DNA from: an uncultured Bacteroidales bacterium
Lineage (GTDB): Bacteria > Bacteroidota > Bacteroidia > Bacteroidales > FEN-979
DNA length: 64,000 nt
Assembly: GCA_903913885.1 (NCBI GenBank)
Contig: CAIWMX010000128.1
Coordinates: 48,097 to 112,096, forward strand
Direction: 5' to 3'
The translations under genes and the position numbers were made by a program. Shown here piece by piece: positions 10,024 through 19,524 of the stretch (positions are counted from its first letter, which is position 1; each line of letters starts with the position of its first letter). A model generated the notes under the pieces. It did not search any database and was not told the origin of the DNA. It worked only from the letters and a program-made list of their open reading frames with translations.

Positions 10024-10644
10024 TTGCAAACCTACCCTTCAAAACTTCTTGAACTGGCTGTGAACGAATTGGCCAAACTGCCTGGCATCGGTCGTAAAAC
10101 CGCGTTGCGGATGGCGTTGCATTTACTTAAACGCAATCTTGCCGATGTAGAGGCGCTGGGAACTTCGGTTATCAAAATGCGCAGCGAGATCATTTATTGC
10201 ACTGAATGCCGGAACATTTCCGACCAGGAATTGTGCGCCATCTGCGCCAATCCCAGGCGCGACCGGTCTGTTATCTGTGTGGTTGAAGATATCCGCGATG
10301 TGATGGCCATCGAAAACACGGGTCAATACAGCGGGGTGTACCATGTGCTGGGAGGGATCATCTCCCCGATGAACGGGATCGGCCCCAATGAACTTCATAT
10401 TGATACGCTGATCAACCGGCTGCCCGGCGGGGTTAAGGAGATCATTCTGGCCCTGCCAACAACCATAGAAGGCGACACCACCAATTTTTATCTTTTCAGA
10501 AAGTTCGCTGGTTTTAACCTGGTGCTGACAACCATTGCCCGTGGAATCTCCATCGGCGACGAACTGGAGCATACCGATGAAGTCACGCTGGGCAGGTCGA
10601 TCCTCAACCGGACGCCTTACGAGTCGGTGATAAAAAACAAATAG
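10024..10644 (+). CDS. recR: Recombination mediator protein RecR
   Basis: '[20 protein letters not shown]', zinc finger '[22 protein letters not shown]', Toprim '[28 protein letters not shown]'. TTG start in the given ORF. Confidence 0.95.
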   Translation: MQTYPSKLLELAVNELAKLPGIGRKTALRMALHLLKRNLADVEALGTSVIKMRSEIIYCTECRNISDQELCAICANPRRDRSVICVVEDIRDVMAIENTGQYSGVYHVLGGIISPMNGIGPNELHIDTLINRLPGGVKEIILALPTTIEGDTTNFYLFRKFAGFNLVLTTIARGISIGDELEHTDEVTLGRSILNRTPYESVIKNK

Positions 10645-10649
10645 CCCTG

Positions 10650-10877
10650 TTAGAAAAGTTCAAGCTGGTTCAGGGCGACCGGAGGCAGACTGGTTGTTTT
10701 TAGCCCGGCATAATTATCAAGCATCGGGCGGATTGCTTTTTTTATAAGCTTGGTGGGGGTTGTCCTGCGCGACCTGCAAAAATTAACCAGCGACTTTTTC
10801 TGCCTGGCGGTAACCTTGAAGGTAATGGTCTTAAATTTTACCGGCTTTTTTGCCTTTTTGGCTTTTTTTCGTGCCAT
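10650..10877 (-). CDS. Small lysine/arginine-rich protein, possibly DNA-binding (RHH-like)
   Basis: 75 aa 'MARKKAKKAKKPVKFKTITFKVTARQKKSLVNFCRSRRTTPTKLIKKAIRPMLDNYAGL...' directly downstream of glmM; start re-assigned inside a longer ORF. Confidence 0.6.
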   Translation of the reverse strand: MARKKAKKAKKPVKFKTITFKVTARQKKSLVNFCRSRRTTPTKLIKKAIRPMLDNYAGLKTTSLPPVALNQLELF

Positions 10878-10881
10878 GCAG

Positions 10882-12276
10882 TCAGGGTTCGTTAACAATT
10901 TCATTGAAGTCGCTGATGATCTTTCCGGCAAGGTTCTCCGCCTTTTCCAACCTATCGCTTTCCGCGTAGATCCTAACAATGGGCTCGGTGTTTGACCGCC
11001 GCAGGTGAACCCACTCATTTTCAAAATGGATCTTGATGCCGTCGATGGTGGTGATAGGTTGTGAACTGTATTTCCCGACGATGATCTGCAGGATTTTCTC
11101 AATATCCATCTCCGGGGAGAATTCTATCTTATTTTTCGAAATGAAATAATCGGGATATTTGCCACGCAGGTCGGAACATTTTTTCCCCGACTTCGCCAGC
11201 CATGTAAGGAACAGGGCAATCCCCACGAGTGCGTCGCGCCCGTAATGCAAATCAGGATAGATAACACCGCCATTCCCCTCGCCGCCGATAACGGCATTCT
11301 GCAGTTTCATCATCTCCACCACGTTCACCTCTCCTACTGCGGATGGATAATAGGTTCCTCCTGCCTGTTCGGTCACCACTTTGAGAGCCAGGGTAGAAGA
11401 AAGGTTGGAAACCGTGTTTCCTTTTTTATGATGAAGGATATAATCCGCGACGGCAACCAGGGTATATTCTTCACCGAAAGGCTCCCCCATTTCGGTGATA
11501 ATGGCCAGCCGGTCAACATCGGGATCCACAACAAAGCCAAGATCGGCTTTATTTTTAACCACTGCTTCGCAGATATCGGCCAGGTGCTCGGGCAGCGGTT
11601 CCGGGTTATGCGGAAAATGGCCGGTAGGTTCGCAGTACAAAAGATCGGTATGTGCAACATTCAGGGCTTTCAACAGCTGAGGGATGACGATACCCCCGGT
11701 ACTGTTCACCGCATCGATCACCACACGGAAATTTGCATTCCTGATGACTTCAACATCGACAAGCGGCAAGGCGAGAACTTTTTCAATATGCCTGCTGATC
11801 CAGGTATCATCGGTTCGGTAACTTCCGAGGTCATACACGGTGGCAAAGTTGAGATCTGTGTCCCCGGTTAAGGCAAGCACCCTTTCGCCATCGGCGGCAG
11901 AAAGAAATTCACCACGGTGGTTCAACAGTTTCAGCGCGTTCCATTGGGCAGGGTTGTGACTTGCCGTAAGGATGATACCTCCCTGGGCGCAGACGCCGGC
12001 GACGGCAATTTCAACCGTGGGTGTCGTGGTTAACCCGATATCCAGCACATCCACACCCATTCCCATCAGGGTGCCGGTCACCAGGCTGTTCACCATGGGG
12101 CCAGAAATTCGTGCGTCACGCCCTACGACGACCGTGAGCTTTTCCCCCGGATGCGACTCCTGCAGGAACGTAGTATAGGCAGCGGTAAACTTTACAATAT
12201 CAACAGGGCTCAATCCCTCGCCGGGTTTCCCTCCGATGGTGCCCCTGATGCCCGATATGGATTTGATTAATGTCAT
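10882..12276 (-). CDS. glmM: Phosphoglucosamine mutase / phosphohexomutase
   Basis: 464 aa; 'GIILTASHNPAQWNALKLLN', 'DPDVDRLAIITE', 'GEGNGGVIYPDLHYGRDALVGIAL', 'RRSNTEPIVRIYAES'. Confidence 0.92.
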   Translation of the reverse strand: MTLIKSISGIRGTIGGKPGEGLSPVDIVKFTAAYTTFLQESHPGEKLTVVVGRDARISGPMVNSLVTGTLMGMGVDVLDIGLTTTPTVEIAVAGVCAQGGIILTASHNPAQWNALKLLNHRGEFLSAADGERVLALTGDTDLNFATVYDLGSYRTDDTWISRHIEKVLALPLVDVEVIRNANFRVVIDAVNSTGGIVIPQLLKALNVAHTDLLYCEPTGHFPHNPEPLPEHLADICEAVVKNKADLGFVVDPDVDRLAIITEMGEPFGEEYTLVAVADYILHHKKGNTVSNLSSTLALKVVTEQAGGTYYPSAVGEVNVVEMMKLQNAVIGGEGNGGVIYPDLHYGRDALVGIALFLTWLAKSGKKCSDLRGKYPDYFISKNKIEFSPEMDIEKILQIIVGKYSSQPITTIDGIKIHFENEWVHLRRSNTEPIVRIYAESDRLEKAENLAGKIISDFNEIVNEP

Positions 12277-12432
12277 CTTGTTTTTCCCGCAAATGTAAAT
12301 GTTTTCCTATTTGCAGCCCTTTCTGTTGATAAAAAAATGAAATCCGGTCAAATTGACAAACCCTTACAACCCATTTTTTTCGTAATTTTGTAAAAATGTT
12401 GCCTGACTGCAATATACAACTGAAACTGCTGA

Positions 12433-13872
12433 ATGGAAGAGCCTTTTGAATCATATTTTGATCGTGAAACCCTTTCCCTGGTAGGGCGTTTTGAAATTAT
12501 GGTGCAGCAGAACCAGCACTTTTTCTTTGATGTCGACGAATTTGAAGAGATCATCGAGTACTATTTCTTCAAGAACGAACAGCGGAAAGCCTTCAAAACC
12601 ATCAACCTGGCCCTGGATCAACACCCCGGCTGCGTTTCTATCATGGTTAAACTTGCCCAGTACCAGGTTAACGCGAAAAAAGACCGCGAAGCCCTCCGCA
12701 TCCTGAAAGAAATCGATCATGCCACATCGGCCGACAGCGAAATCTTCCTTGCCAAGGGCAACCTTTACAGCCAGCTTGAAAAACCTGAAAAAGCCATCGA
12801 AGAGTATAAAAAGGCCGTCGATGGGGCCGATTTTGTTGATGATATCTATTCAAGCATTGCGTTTGAATATGAAAATCTCGGTAAATATGACCAGGCCATT
12901 GAATTTTTACTCAAAGCGCTTGAGATCAATCCCGAAAATGATGCCGCACTTTATGAATTTGCTTTTTGTTGTGAAGTTTCGCAGCAAACAGATCGCAGCA
13001 TAGCATACCTCCACAGTTTCCTCGACCAGCAGCCCTATTCGGTTTCGGCCTGGTTTAACCTCGGCATCGCATACAGCAACATCGATCTTTATGAAAAAGC
13101 CATCGATGCATACGATTATGTGCTGGCCATCGATGAAACGTTTTCGTCAGCCTATTTCAACAAGGCCAACTGCTACGCCAACATCGGCAACTTCGACAAG
13201 GCTGTTGAAACCTACCTGGAAACTTTTTATTACGAAGATCCGGAGCCTGTTACCTATTATTATATCGCCGAGTGCTATGAGAAACTGAAGAAATTTGATA
13301 TTTCCATCGAATATTACCAGAAGGCGGTGGCACTCGATCCGGAGTTTGCAGATGCATGGCTGGGTATCGGAATTTCTCACGATGAACTTGGCAGGCCCCA
13401 GTCTGCCCTCCCTTATGTCCTCAAGGCCATAAAGATCACCCCGACCATTCCTGAATACTGGTTTATCCTCGGCGATATCCAGATCAAGCTTTCCAGGATC
13501 GCCGATGGCATTGCTTCCTACCGGAAAGTCATTGAACTCGATCCTGAAGATACTGATATCTGGCTGGATCTCTCGGTAGTGTATGCCGATCAGCAGGATT
13601 TTGAAAAAAGCTGCGAGGTGCTCAACGACGGGCTCCAATACCATGAAACGAATGTCGATTTTTTCTTTGCCATGGCCTGGTACCTGTTCATGATGGGGAA
13701 GGTGCAGGAGGCTGCCGAAACCATGCTGAAAGCCCTTGACATGGATTATGAAGGTTATAAACGATTGTTCTCCACGTTCCCCGAAGCGAAAAATCATCCC
13801 CAGGTTGTTGAAATGATCGAAGGATATAAACAAACGCCAAATGACCCAAATCAATCTCCCATTCCTGCCTGA
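12433..13872 (+). CDS. Cytoplasmic TPR-repeat protein
   Basis: 479 aa, many TPR units; no signal peptide. Confidence 0.88.
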   Translation: MEEPFESYFDRETLSLVGRFEIMVQQNQHFFFDVDEFEEIIEYYFFKNEQRKAFKTINLALDQHPGCVSIMVKLAQYQVNAKKDREALRILKEIDHATSADSEIFLAKGNLYSQLEKPEKAIEEYKKAVDGADFVDDIYSSIAFEYENLGKYDQAIEFLLKALEINPENDAALYEFAFCCEVSQQTDRSIAYLHSFLDQQPYSVSAWFNLGIAYSNIDLYEKAIDAYDYVLAIDETFSSAYFNKANCYANIGNFDKAVETYLETFYYEDPEPVTYYYIAECYEKLKKFDISIEYYQKAVALDPEFADAWLGIGISHDELGRPQSALPYVLKAIKITPTIPEYWFILGDIQIKLSRIADGIASYRKVIELDPEDTDIWLDLSVVYADQQDFEKSCEVLNDGLQYHETNVDFFFAMAWYLFMMGKVQEAAETMLKALDMDYEGYKRLFSTFPEAKNHPQVVEMIEGYKQTPNDPNQSPIPA

Positions 13873-14629
13873 CCGTACCGTTAAACCCCGGCAAAGCGGT
13901 GTTGCCATGGTCATGGACAAGGGGCTGAGCCTGCGCGAAGCCGAAGATTTTGTTGAAACTGCCGGCCACCTGGCCGATTTCGTCAAACTTGGGTTTGGCA
14001 CCTCCGTAGCAGCCAATAAAGTCAAAGAAAAAGTCAGGGTATACAGGGATGCGAATATAAAAGTATACGTTGGCGGAACCCTCTTTGAAGCCTTCATCAT
14101 ACGCAACATGTATGACGACTACCTCAGGTATATCGATCAGCTGGGCCTTGATTCGGTAGAGGTTTCCGACGGTTCCATGCTGATGGACCACGATGTGAAA
14201 TGCGAATACATCCATAAACTTTCAAAAAACTATACCGTCCTGTCTGAAGTCGGTTCCAAGGAATCCGGCATCCTGATCGCACCTGGCCGATGGGTGGAGA
14301 TGATGCAAAAGGAACTTCAGGCCGGGTCATTCAAGGTGATCGGCGAAGCCCGCGAAAGTGGCAATGTCGGCATTTACCGTGCCTCCGGCAAAGCCCATGT
14401 CACCCTGATCAATAAGATCCTTGCAAAAGTCGATGGCGACAAACTGTTATGGGAAGCGCCGCTTAAGCCGCAACAGGTATGGTTCATCAAACATTTCGGG
14501 GCCAATGTGAACCTTGGAAATATTGCCCCTGCTGAACTTATCGCGCTTGAAACCCTTCGCCTTGGCCTGCGGGGTGACACCTTTTTCACATTCCTGCCTG
14601 AAGAGTTCAGGAAGTTTCAGCCCGAATAA
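13841..14629 (+). CDS. comA: Phosphosulfolactate synthase family (ComA-like)
   Basis: 'GLSLREAEDFVETAGHLADFVKLGFGTS', 'VYVGGTLFEAFIIRN', 'VEVSDGSMLMDHDVK', 'LWEAPLKPQQVWFIKHFGANVNLGNIAPAELIALETLRLGLRGDT'. Confidence 0.88.
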   Translation: MTQINLPFLPDRTVKPRQSGVAMVMDKGLSLREAEDFVETAGHLADFVKLGFGTSVAANKVKEKVRVYRDANIKVYVGGTLFEAFIIRNMYDDYLRYIDQLGLDSVEVSDGSMLMDHDVKCEYIHKLSKNYTVLSEVGSKESGILIAPGRWVEMMQKELQAGSFKVIGEARESGNVGIYRASGKAHVTLINKILAKVDGDKLLWEAPLKPQQVWFIKHFGANVNLGNIAPAELIALETLRLGLRGDTFFTFLPEEFRKFQPE

Positions 14630-14701
14630 CACGTTGAACCGGGCATTCCGGAGCGCGCACGAACAGCAGGAAAAACCAGGGTGATTTTTTGAACCGGTGA
14701 A

Positions 14702-15460
14702 ATGACAGGTGAAAAAACTGAGTATGGATTAATTGGATTCCCTTTGGACCATTCATGGTCGGCAAACTGGTTCAATGAAAAATTCATCAGGGAAGGTGAT
14801 CTGAATAAATCATATCACCTTTTTCAATTACAGGATATAAGCGAATTCCCTGGCCTTATTGCGTCGCATCCCGAACTCAGGGGGCTTAATGTCACGATCC
14901 CATACAAAGAAAAGGTCATTCCGTTCCTCGACGAACTCGACAGCACAGCCGGATCAATCGGCGCAGTGAACACCATCCTGATTGAACGTGCAGGTGGCAA
15001 AATCCACACCCGTGGCTTCAACACAGATGCACCTGGTTTTCTTCAATCCCTTTCCGGGCTGGACCTTCCCGGGCAGGCGCTCATCCTTGGCACCGGCGGC
15101 GCCTCCAAAGCCGTTGCGTGGGCACTGACGCGGCTGAACATCCGCTTTGCATGTGTTTCCAGGCAAAAGCGCGGTAAAGATATCTTATCTTACCAGGAAT
15201 TAACACCGGATATTATCTCAAGGTATCCGTTCATTGTCAATACAACTCCCGCAGGCATGTACCCGGAGGTTGACACGTGCCCATCCATCCCCTATCATCT
15301 GCTTACAGGCAACCATTTTTTATATGACCTCGTCTACAATCCCGGGGAAACCCTGTTTATAAAACAAGGAAAGTCCATGAATGCCATGACTATGAACGGC
15401 TTACAGATGTTATTCAACCAGGCGGAATTATCATGGAAAATCTTTCTCAGTAACGGTTAA
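14702..15460 (+). CDS. aroE: Shikimate dehydrogenase
   Basis: 'YGLIGFPLDHSWSANWFNEKF', 'GLNVTIPYKEKVIPFLDEL', 'GAVNTI', 'ALILGTGGASKAVAWAL'. Confidence 0.93.
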   Translation: MTGEKTEYGLIGFPLDHSWSANWFNEKFIREGDLNKSYHLFQLQDISEFPGLIASHPELRGLNVTIPYKEKVIPFLDELDSTAGSIGAVNTILIERAGGKIHTRGFNTDAPGFLQSLSGLDLPGQALILGTGGASKAVAWALTRLNIRFACVSRQKRGKDILSYQELTPDIISRYPFIVNTTPAGMYPEVDTCPSIPYHLLTGNHFLYDLVYNPGETLFIKQGKSMNAMTMNGLQMLFNQAELSWKIFLSNG

Positions 15461-15550
15461 CTTGATCTTTGTTGATATTTAGAAGCATTATCAATAAGTA
15501 CAGATTGCAAAATAAGTCCCATTTTTACTTACTTTTGTATCATATAAAAA

Positions 15551-16462
15551 ATGCATACTGCTGAATATCAAAGCATTTCAACATACAAAGCAATGTCTAA
15601 AACCACCCACATCATTTACCTTATTTTTTTGTCACTCATTGTTTTAACAGCATTAGTAACCATTGCCTGGATTGGATTTCCCTATTACAAACTGGGTGTT
15701 GAAGAGCGCCCGTTTCATCCATCCGATGCACTGCTGAAGCCCAGCGGCATCTGGGGCCATGGACTCGGAATCATTGGGTCGCTGCTGATGATGGTCGGTG
15801 TGGGGTTTTATATGGCCCGGAAAAGGTTCAGGATGTTATCCCGAACCGGCCTGCTGAAACACTGGCTTGAATTTCATATTTTTCTATGCTCACTGGGTCC
15901 CATCCTGGTACTTTATCATACTTCCTTCAAATTCGGAGGACTTGTAGCCATCAGTTTCTGGAGCATGGTAGCGGTATTCCTGAGCGGGATCATCGGGAGG
16001 TTCATATACATCCAGATACCCAGGACGATCGAAGGGCGGGAATTGAGTTTGAATGAAGTCAGAGAGCTTACCAGCAATATCGGTGAATCCATCCGCAGCC
16101 TGGTTTCGCTCGATGATGACAGCTACAACGTGATCATCGATTCAACAAAAAAAAGGGTTGGAATTTATGCGGAGAACTTTCTGGTACGATCTTACCGAAA
16201 ATACAGCGATGACAGGAAAACAATGCACAACGTCAGGCAGGTTCTCAAGCGCAACAACGTCACCCGGTCACAGCAAAAACAGGTGCTTGACCTTGTTCAA
16301 AGTGATATTTCACTTAACCGGAGAATTGAAAGGCTTGTGCTTATGCAGAATCTCTTCAAATACTGGCATGTCGCCCACCTGCCTTTTGCCATTGTGATGC
16401 TTATTATCATGATCATTCACGTTGGTGTAACGATCGTATTTGGTTACCGCTGGATATTTTAA
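15551..16462 (+). CDS. Cytochrome-b-like integral membrane protein
   Basis: Several hydrophobic helices with conserved-looking His (GHGLG, KHWLEFHIF, VLYHTSF, YWHVAHLPFAI, IIHVGV). Immediately upstream of Fe-S flavoprotein and multiheme cytochromes. Start could be at MSKTTHIIYL. Confidence 0.65.
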   Translation: MHTAEYQSISTYKAMSKTTHIIYLIFLSLIVLTALVTIAWIGFPYYKLGVEERPFHPSDALLKPSGIWGHGLGIIGSLLMMVGVGFYMARKRFRMLSRTGLLKHWLEFHIFLCSLGPILVLYHTSFKFGGLVAISFWSMVAVFLSGIIGRFIYIQIPRTIEGRELSLNEVRELTSNIGESIRSLVSLDDDSYNVIIDSTKKRVGIYAENFLVRSYRKYSDDRKTMHNVRQVLKRNNVTRSQQKQVLDLVQSDISLNRRIERLVLMQNLFKYWHVAHLPFAIVMLIIMIIHVGVTIVFGYRWIF

Positions 16463-16464
16463 CC

Positions 16465-17799
16465 ATGGAACTACTTATAGAAAAAATCGGCATTTACGCT
16501 GTTGCAATCCTGCTCTGCCTGATAGTCGTTATCATATACCTGCGCAAGCAGAAACGTGATTCGAAGAAGGTAGAAGAGAAGATCGTAAAGGCAAAACTTG
16601 AGGGGATGTATGAACCGGTATCCCTGCACCCGGTGGTGGACGAAGGGAGCTGCATCAGGACGGGAGCATGCATCGCCGCCTGCCCTGAAAAGGATATCCT
16701 GGGAATCAGGAATGGCAAAGCCACAACCATCAATGCTTCCCAATGCATCGGGCATGGCGCCTGTTTCCACGCCTGTCCAACAGAGGCCATCACCTTATGC
16801 ATCGGTACCGAAACCCGGGGTGTGGAGCTACCCCACATAAACGAAAATTTCGAGACCAACATCCCGGGAATATTCATTGCCGGGGAACTTGGCGGCATGG
16901 GGCTTATCAGGAACGCCGTGGAACAGGGCCGCCAGGCAGTGGAACATATTGTAAAATCGCTGAAGAAAACCCATGATGCCTCTTATGATCTGATTATTGT
17001 AGGCGCCGGACCGGCAGGAATATCTGCTTCTCTCACTGCTAAAAAAAACCAGCTGAATTTCCTGACAGTTGACCAGGATACCCTGGGCGGTGCAGTTTTC
17101 ACTTTTCCGAGGTCAAAAATCGTGATGACCTCGGCGATGGACCTTCCACTATACGGCAAGGTTAAGCTGTTTGAAACCAGCAAATCTGAATTGCTCGACT
17201 TATGGACAACTGTTTTGAAGAAGAACAGCATCACCATCCGCGAAAATTCAAAAGTTGAAGCAATTATTCCTGAAAATGGTCATTTCAGCGTTGAATTTCT
17301 GAACGGCGAGCAGATTACTGCAAAAACCGTTCTTCTCTCCATAGGCCGGCGGGGAACTCCCCGCAAACTTGGAATACCGGGTGAGACCCTTGAAAAGGTT
17401 GCATACCGCCTGCTGGAGCCTGAAGCTATCAGCGGCAGGGATATCATGGTCGTTGGCGGAGGCGATTCGGCCATTGAGTCAGCCCTGTTACTTGCCGGTC
17501 AAAACACAGTAACCCTGTCGTACCGCAACGATGTTTTCAACAGGATCAAACCAAAAAACAAAGAAAGGATCAATGAAGCCATGCTTTCAGAAAAAATCAG
17601 GGTCCTGTTCAACACCTCCCCCGCCAGGATCAGCAATGATTCTGTGATCCTGTCCACAACCGGGAAAGAAGGCGAACTGAAAATCAAAAATGACCTGGTC
17701 TATATTTTTGCCGGAGGCGAACTGCCCACGCAGTTTCTTCAAAAGATCGGTTTGCAGATAACAAAGAAATTTGGTGAAGCAGTCCTAAAACATAAATAA
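16465..17799 (+). CDS. Membrane-anchored oxidoreductase: ferredoxin-like domain fused to FAD/NAD(P)-binding (YpdA/thioredoxin-reductase-like) domain
   Basis: N-terminal TM helix, two ferredoxin-type motifs (CIRTGACIAACP, CIGHGACFHACP), FAD motif 'LIIVGAGPAGISASL', NAD(P) motif 'IMVVGGGDSAIESALLLA'. Confidence 0.88.
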   Translation: MELLIEKIGIYAVAILLCLIVVIIYLRKQKRDSKKVEEKIVKAKLEGMYEPVSLHPVVDEGSCIRTGACIAACPEKDILGIRNGKATTINASQCIGHGACFHACPTEAITLCIGTETRGVELPHINENFETNIPGIFIAGELGGMGLIRNAVEQGRQAVEHIVKSLKKTHDASYDLIIVGAGPAGISASLTAKKNQLNFLTVDQDTLGGAVFTFPRSKIVMTSAMDLPLYGKVKLFETSKSELLDLWTTVLKKNSITIRENSKVEAIIPENGHFSVEFLNGEQITAKTVLLSIGRRGTPRKLGIPGETLEKVAYRLLEPEAISGRDIMVVGGGDSAIESALLLAGQNTVTLSYRNDVFNRIKPKNKERINEAMLSEKIRVLFNTSPARISNDSVILSTTGKEGELKIKNDLVYIFAGGELPTQFLQKIGLQITKKFGEAVLKHK

Positions 17800-17810
17800 T
17801 GGTCATCCCA

Positions 17811-17873
17811 CGTCCTGCGTTCCACGTCCTGCGTCCTTCGTCCTTCGTCCCACGTCCTTCGTCCCTCGTCCAA
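17811..17873. repeat. Heptamer tandem array (CGTCCNN)x9
   Basis: Nine consecutive 7-bp units cgtcctg/cgttcca/cgtcctg/cgtcctt/cgtcctt/cgtccca/cgtcctt/cgtccct/cgtccaa. Confidence 0.95.
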
Positions 17874-17907
17874 CTATCTGCTTCTTCATGCTAAATACTT
17901 TATTTTC

Positions 17908-19524
17908 ATGAATACCCGAATAAATCGAATCTTGTCCCTGCTTGTCCTGGCCTTTTTTGCCGGGTTTCCGCTGTATGGGCAAATATCTCCCGGCGAACTG
18001 GCCAAGGTACACAGCCACCTGGAAGGAATGTCAAACTGTACTAAGTGCCATATCCTTGGAAAGAAAGTCTCCCATCAAAAATGCCTTGACTGTCATACCG
18101 AACTGAAAACACGGATTGAACAAAAGAAAGGGTATCATGCTTCCGATGAAACCAGGGGAAAAGAATGTGTTGCATGCCACAGCGACCATCATGGCGTGAA
18201 TTTCCAGATCATCCGGTTCACAAAGGAAAAATTCAATCATAATCTTACAGGATACACCCTTTCAGTGGTTCATGGGAAAAAAGCCTGTACCGACTGCCAC
18301 AAACCGGCAAACATCAAAGATGAAAAGATCAGGAAGAAAACATTTACCTACCTGGGTTTAAATTCGACGTGCCTGACCTGTCATGCCGATTATCACCAGC
18401 AAACGCTTCCGGCCAATTGTACTGATTGTCATGAATCGGAAGCCTTTAAGCCTGCTTCAAAATTCAGCCACACCAGGGCAAAATTTCAGCTGGTCGGAAA
18501 ACACCAGTCGGTTCCCTGTGTCGCCTGCCACAAAACCGGGATCAAAAACGGGCAGAAATTTCAGGAGTTTAAAGGGATCAAATACGACAACTGTCTCAGC
18601 TGCCATAAGGATGTTCACAATGGCAAGTTCGGGCTGAACTGCACTCAGTGCCATTCAGAGCAGTCTTTTAGCGTCATCCGCAGCGGACAGAGTTTTGATC
18701 ATGACAAGACCGATTACAAACTGGAAGGGAAACATCAGAAAGTCGCCTGCAATTCCTGTCATAAAACAAAACTGACCAATGCGTTAAAATTTAACCGCTG
18801 CACCGATTGTCACACCGACTATCATAAGAACCAGTTCGCAAAACAGGGAGTGTTGCCCGATTGTGCCCATTGTCATACGGTGAACGGATTTTCAAACTTT
18901 ACATTCACCATCGAACAGCATAATGAAGGCCCTTTCCCCTTAAAAGGCGCTCACCTGGCCATTCCCTGTTTTACCTGTCATATAAAAGGCAACACGAAAA
19001 ATGACACTGTATGGAGTTTCAGGGAGATTGGGAAACGATGCATCGATTGCCACCAAAACATTCATCAGTCGATCATCAGTGAAAAATACTACCCGGGAGG
19101 CAGCTGCGAAAACTGCCATACTGAAGCCAGGTGGAATTCGGTCACTTTTGACCATAATAAAACAACTTTCGCGCTTTCAGGGGCGCATGCAGCAAAAACC
19201 TGCCGCGATTGTCATTTCAAAAAAGGAAACGACGGCGTTGCCGTCCAGAAATTCAACGGACTTCCGGGCCAATGTGTTGGCTGCCATAACGACATCCACG
19301 CAAGGCAGTTCGAAAACAACGGATCAACCGATTGCAACAGGTGTCATGAGCAGGGGTCATTCAAACCTGCTTCGAAATTTGACCACGCTAAAACGCTGTT
19401 TCCCCTTGACGGGAAACACAGGGATGTGCCTTGCGGCAAATGCCACAAGACCATACAGGATAAGGGAATTGCTTTTGTTCTTTACAAAATAAAGGATTTC
19501 AAATGCGAAAATTGTCATCATTAA
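17908..19524 (+). CDS. Multiheme cytochrome c (20 CxxCH motifs)
   Basis: 538 aa with signal peptide; I counted 20 CxxCH; repeated 'FDH..T.F.L.G.H....C..CH' modules. Confidence 0.95.
   Translation: MNTRINRILSLLVLAFFAGFPLYGQISPGELAKVHSHLEGMSNCTKCHILGKKVSHQKCLDCHTELKTRIEQKKGYHASDETRGKECVACHSDHHGVNFQIIRFTKEKFNHNLTGYTLSVVHGKKACTDCHKPANIKDEKIRKKTFTYLGLNSTCLTCHADYHQQTLPANCTDCHESEAFKPASKFSHTRAKFQLVGKHQSVPCVACHKTGIKNGQKFQEFKGIKYDNCLSCHKDVHNGKFGLNCTQCHSEQSFSVIRSGQSFDHDKTDYKLEGKHQKVACNSCHKTKLTNALKFNRCTDCHTDYHKNQFAKQGVLPDCAHCHTVNGFSNFTFTIEQHNEGPFPLKGAHLAIPCFTCHIKGNTKNDTVWSFREIGKRCIDCHQNIHQSIISEKYYPGGSCENCHTEARWNSVTFDHNKTTFALSGAHAAKTCRDCHFKKGNDGVAVQKFNGLPGQCVGCHNDIHARQFENNGSTDCNRCHEQGSFKPASKFDHAKTLFPLDGKHRDVPCGKCHKTIQDKGIAFVLYKIKDFKCENCHH

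Noticed and set aside
13147-14109. 320 aa minus-strand ORF
   Set aside because: Antisense to the TPR and comA-like genes, which have clear family signatures; no recognisable domain.
15551-17799. Idea that this pair is a formate dehydrogenase or NapGH/NrfCD-type quinol module
   Set aside because: No NrfD/NapH-type signatures; the flavoprotein has an FAD/NAD(P) domain of YpdA/TrxR type instead.
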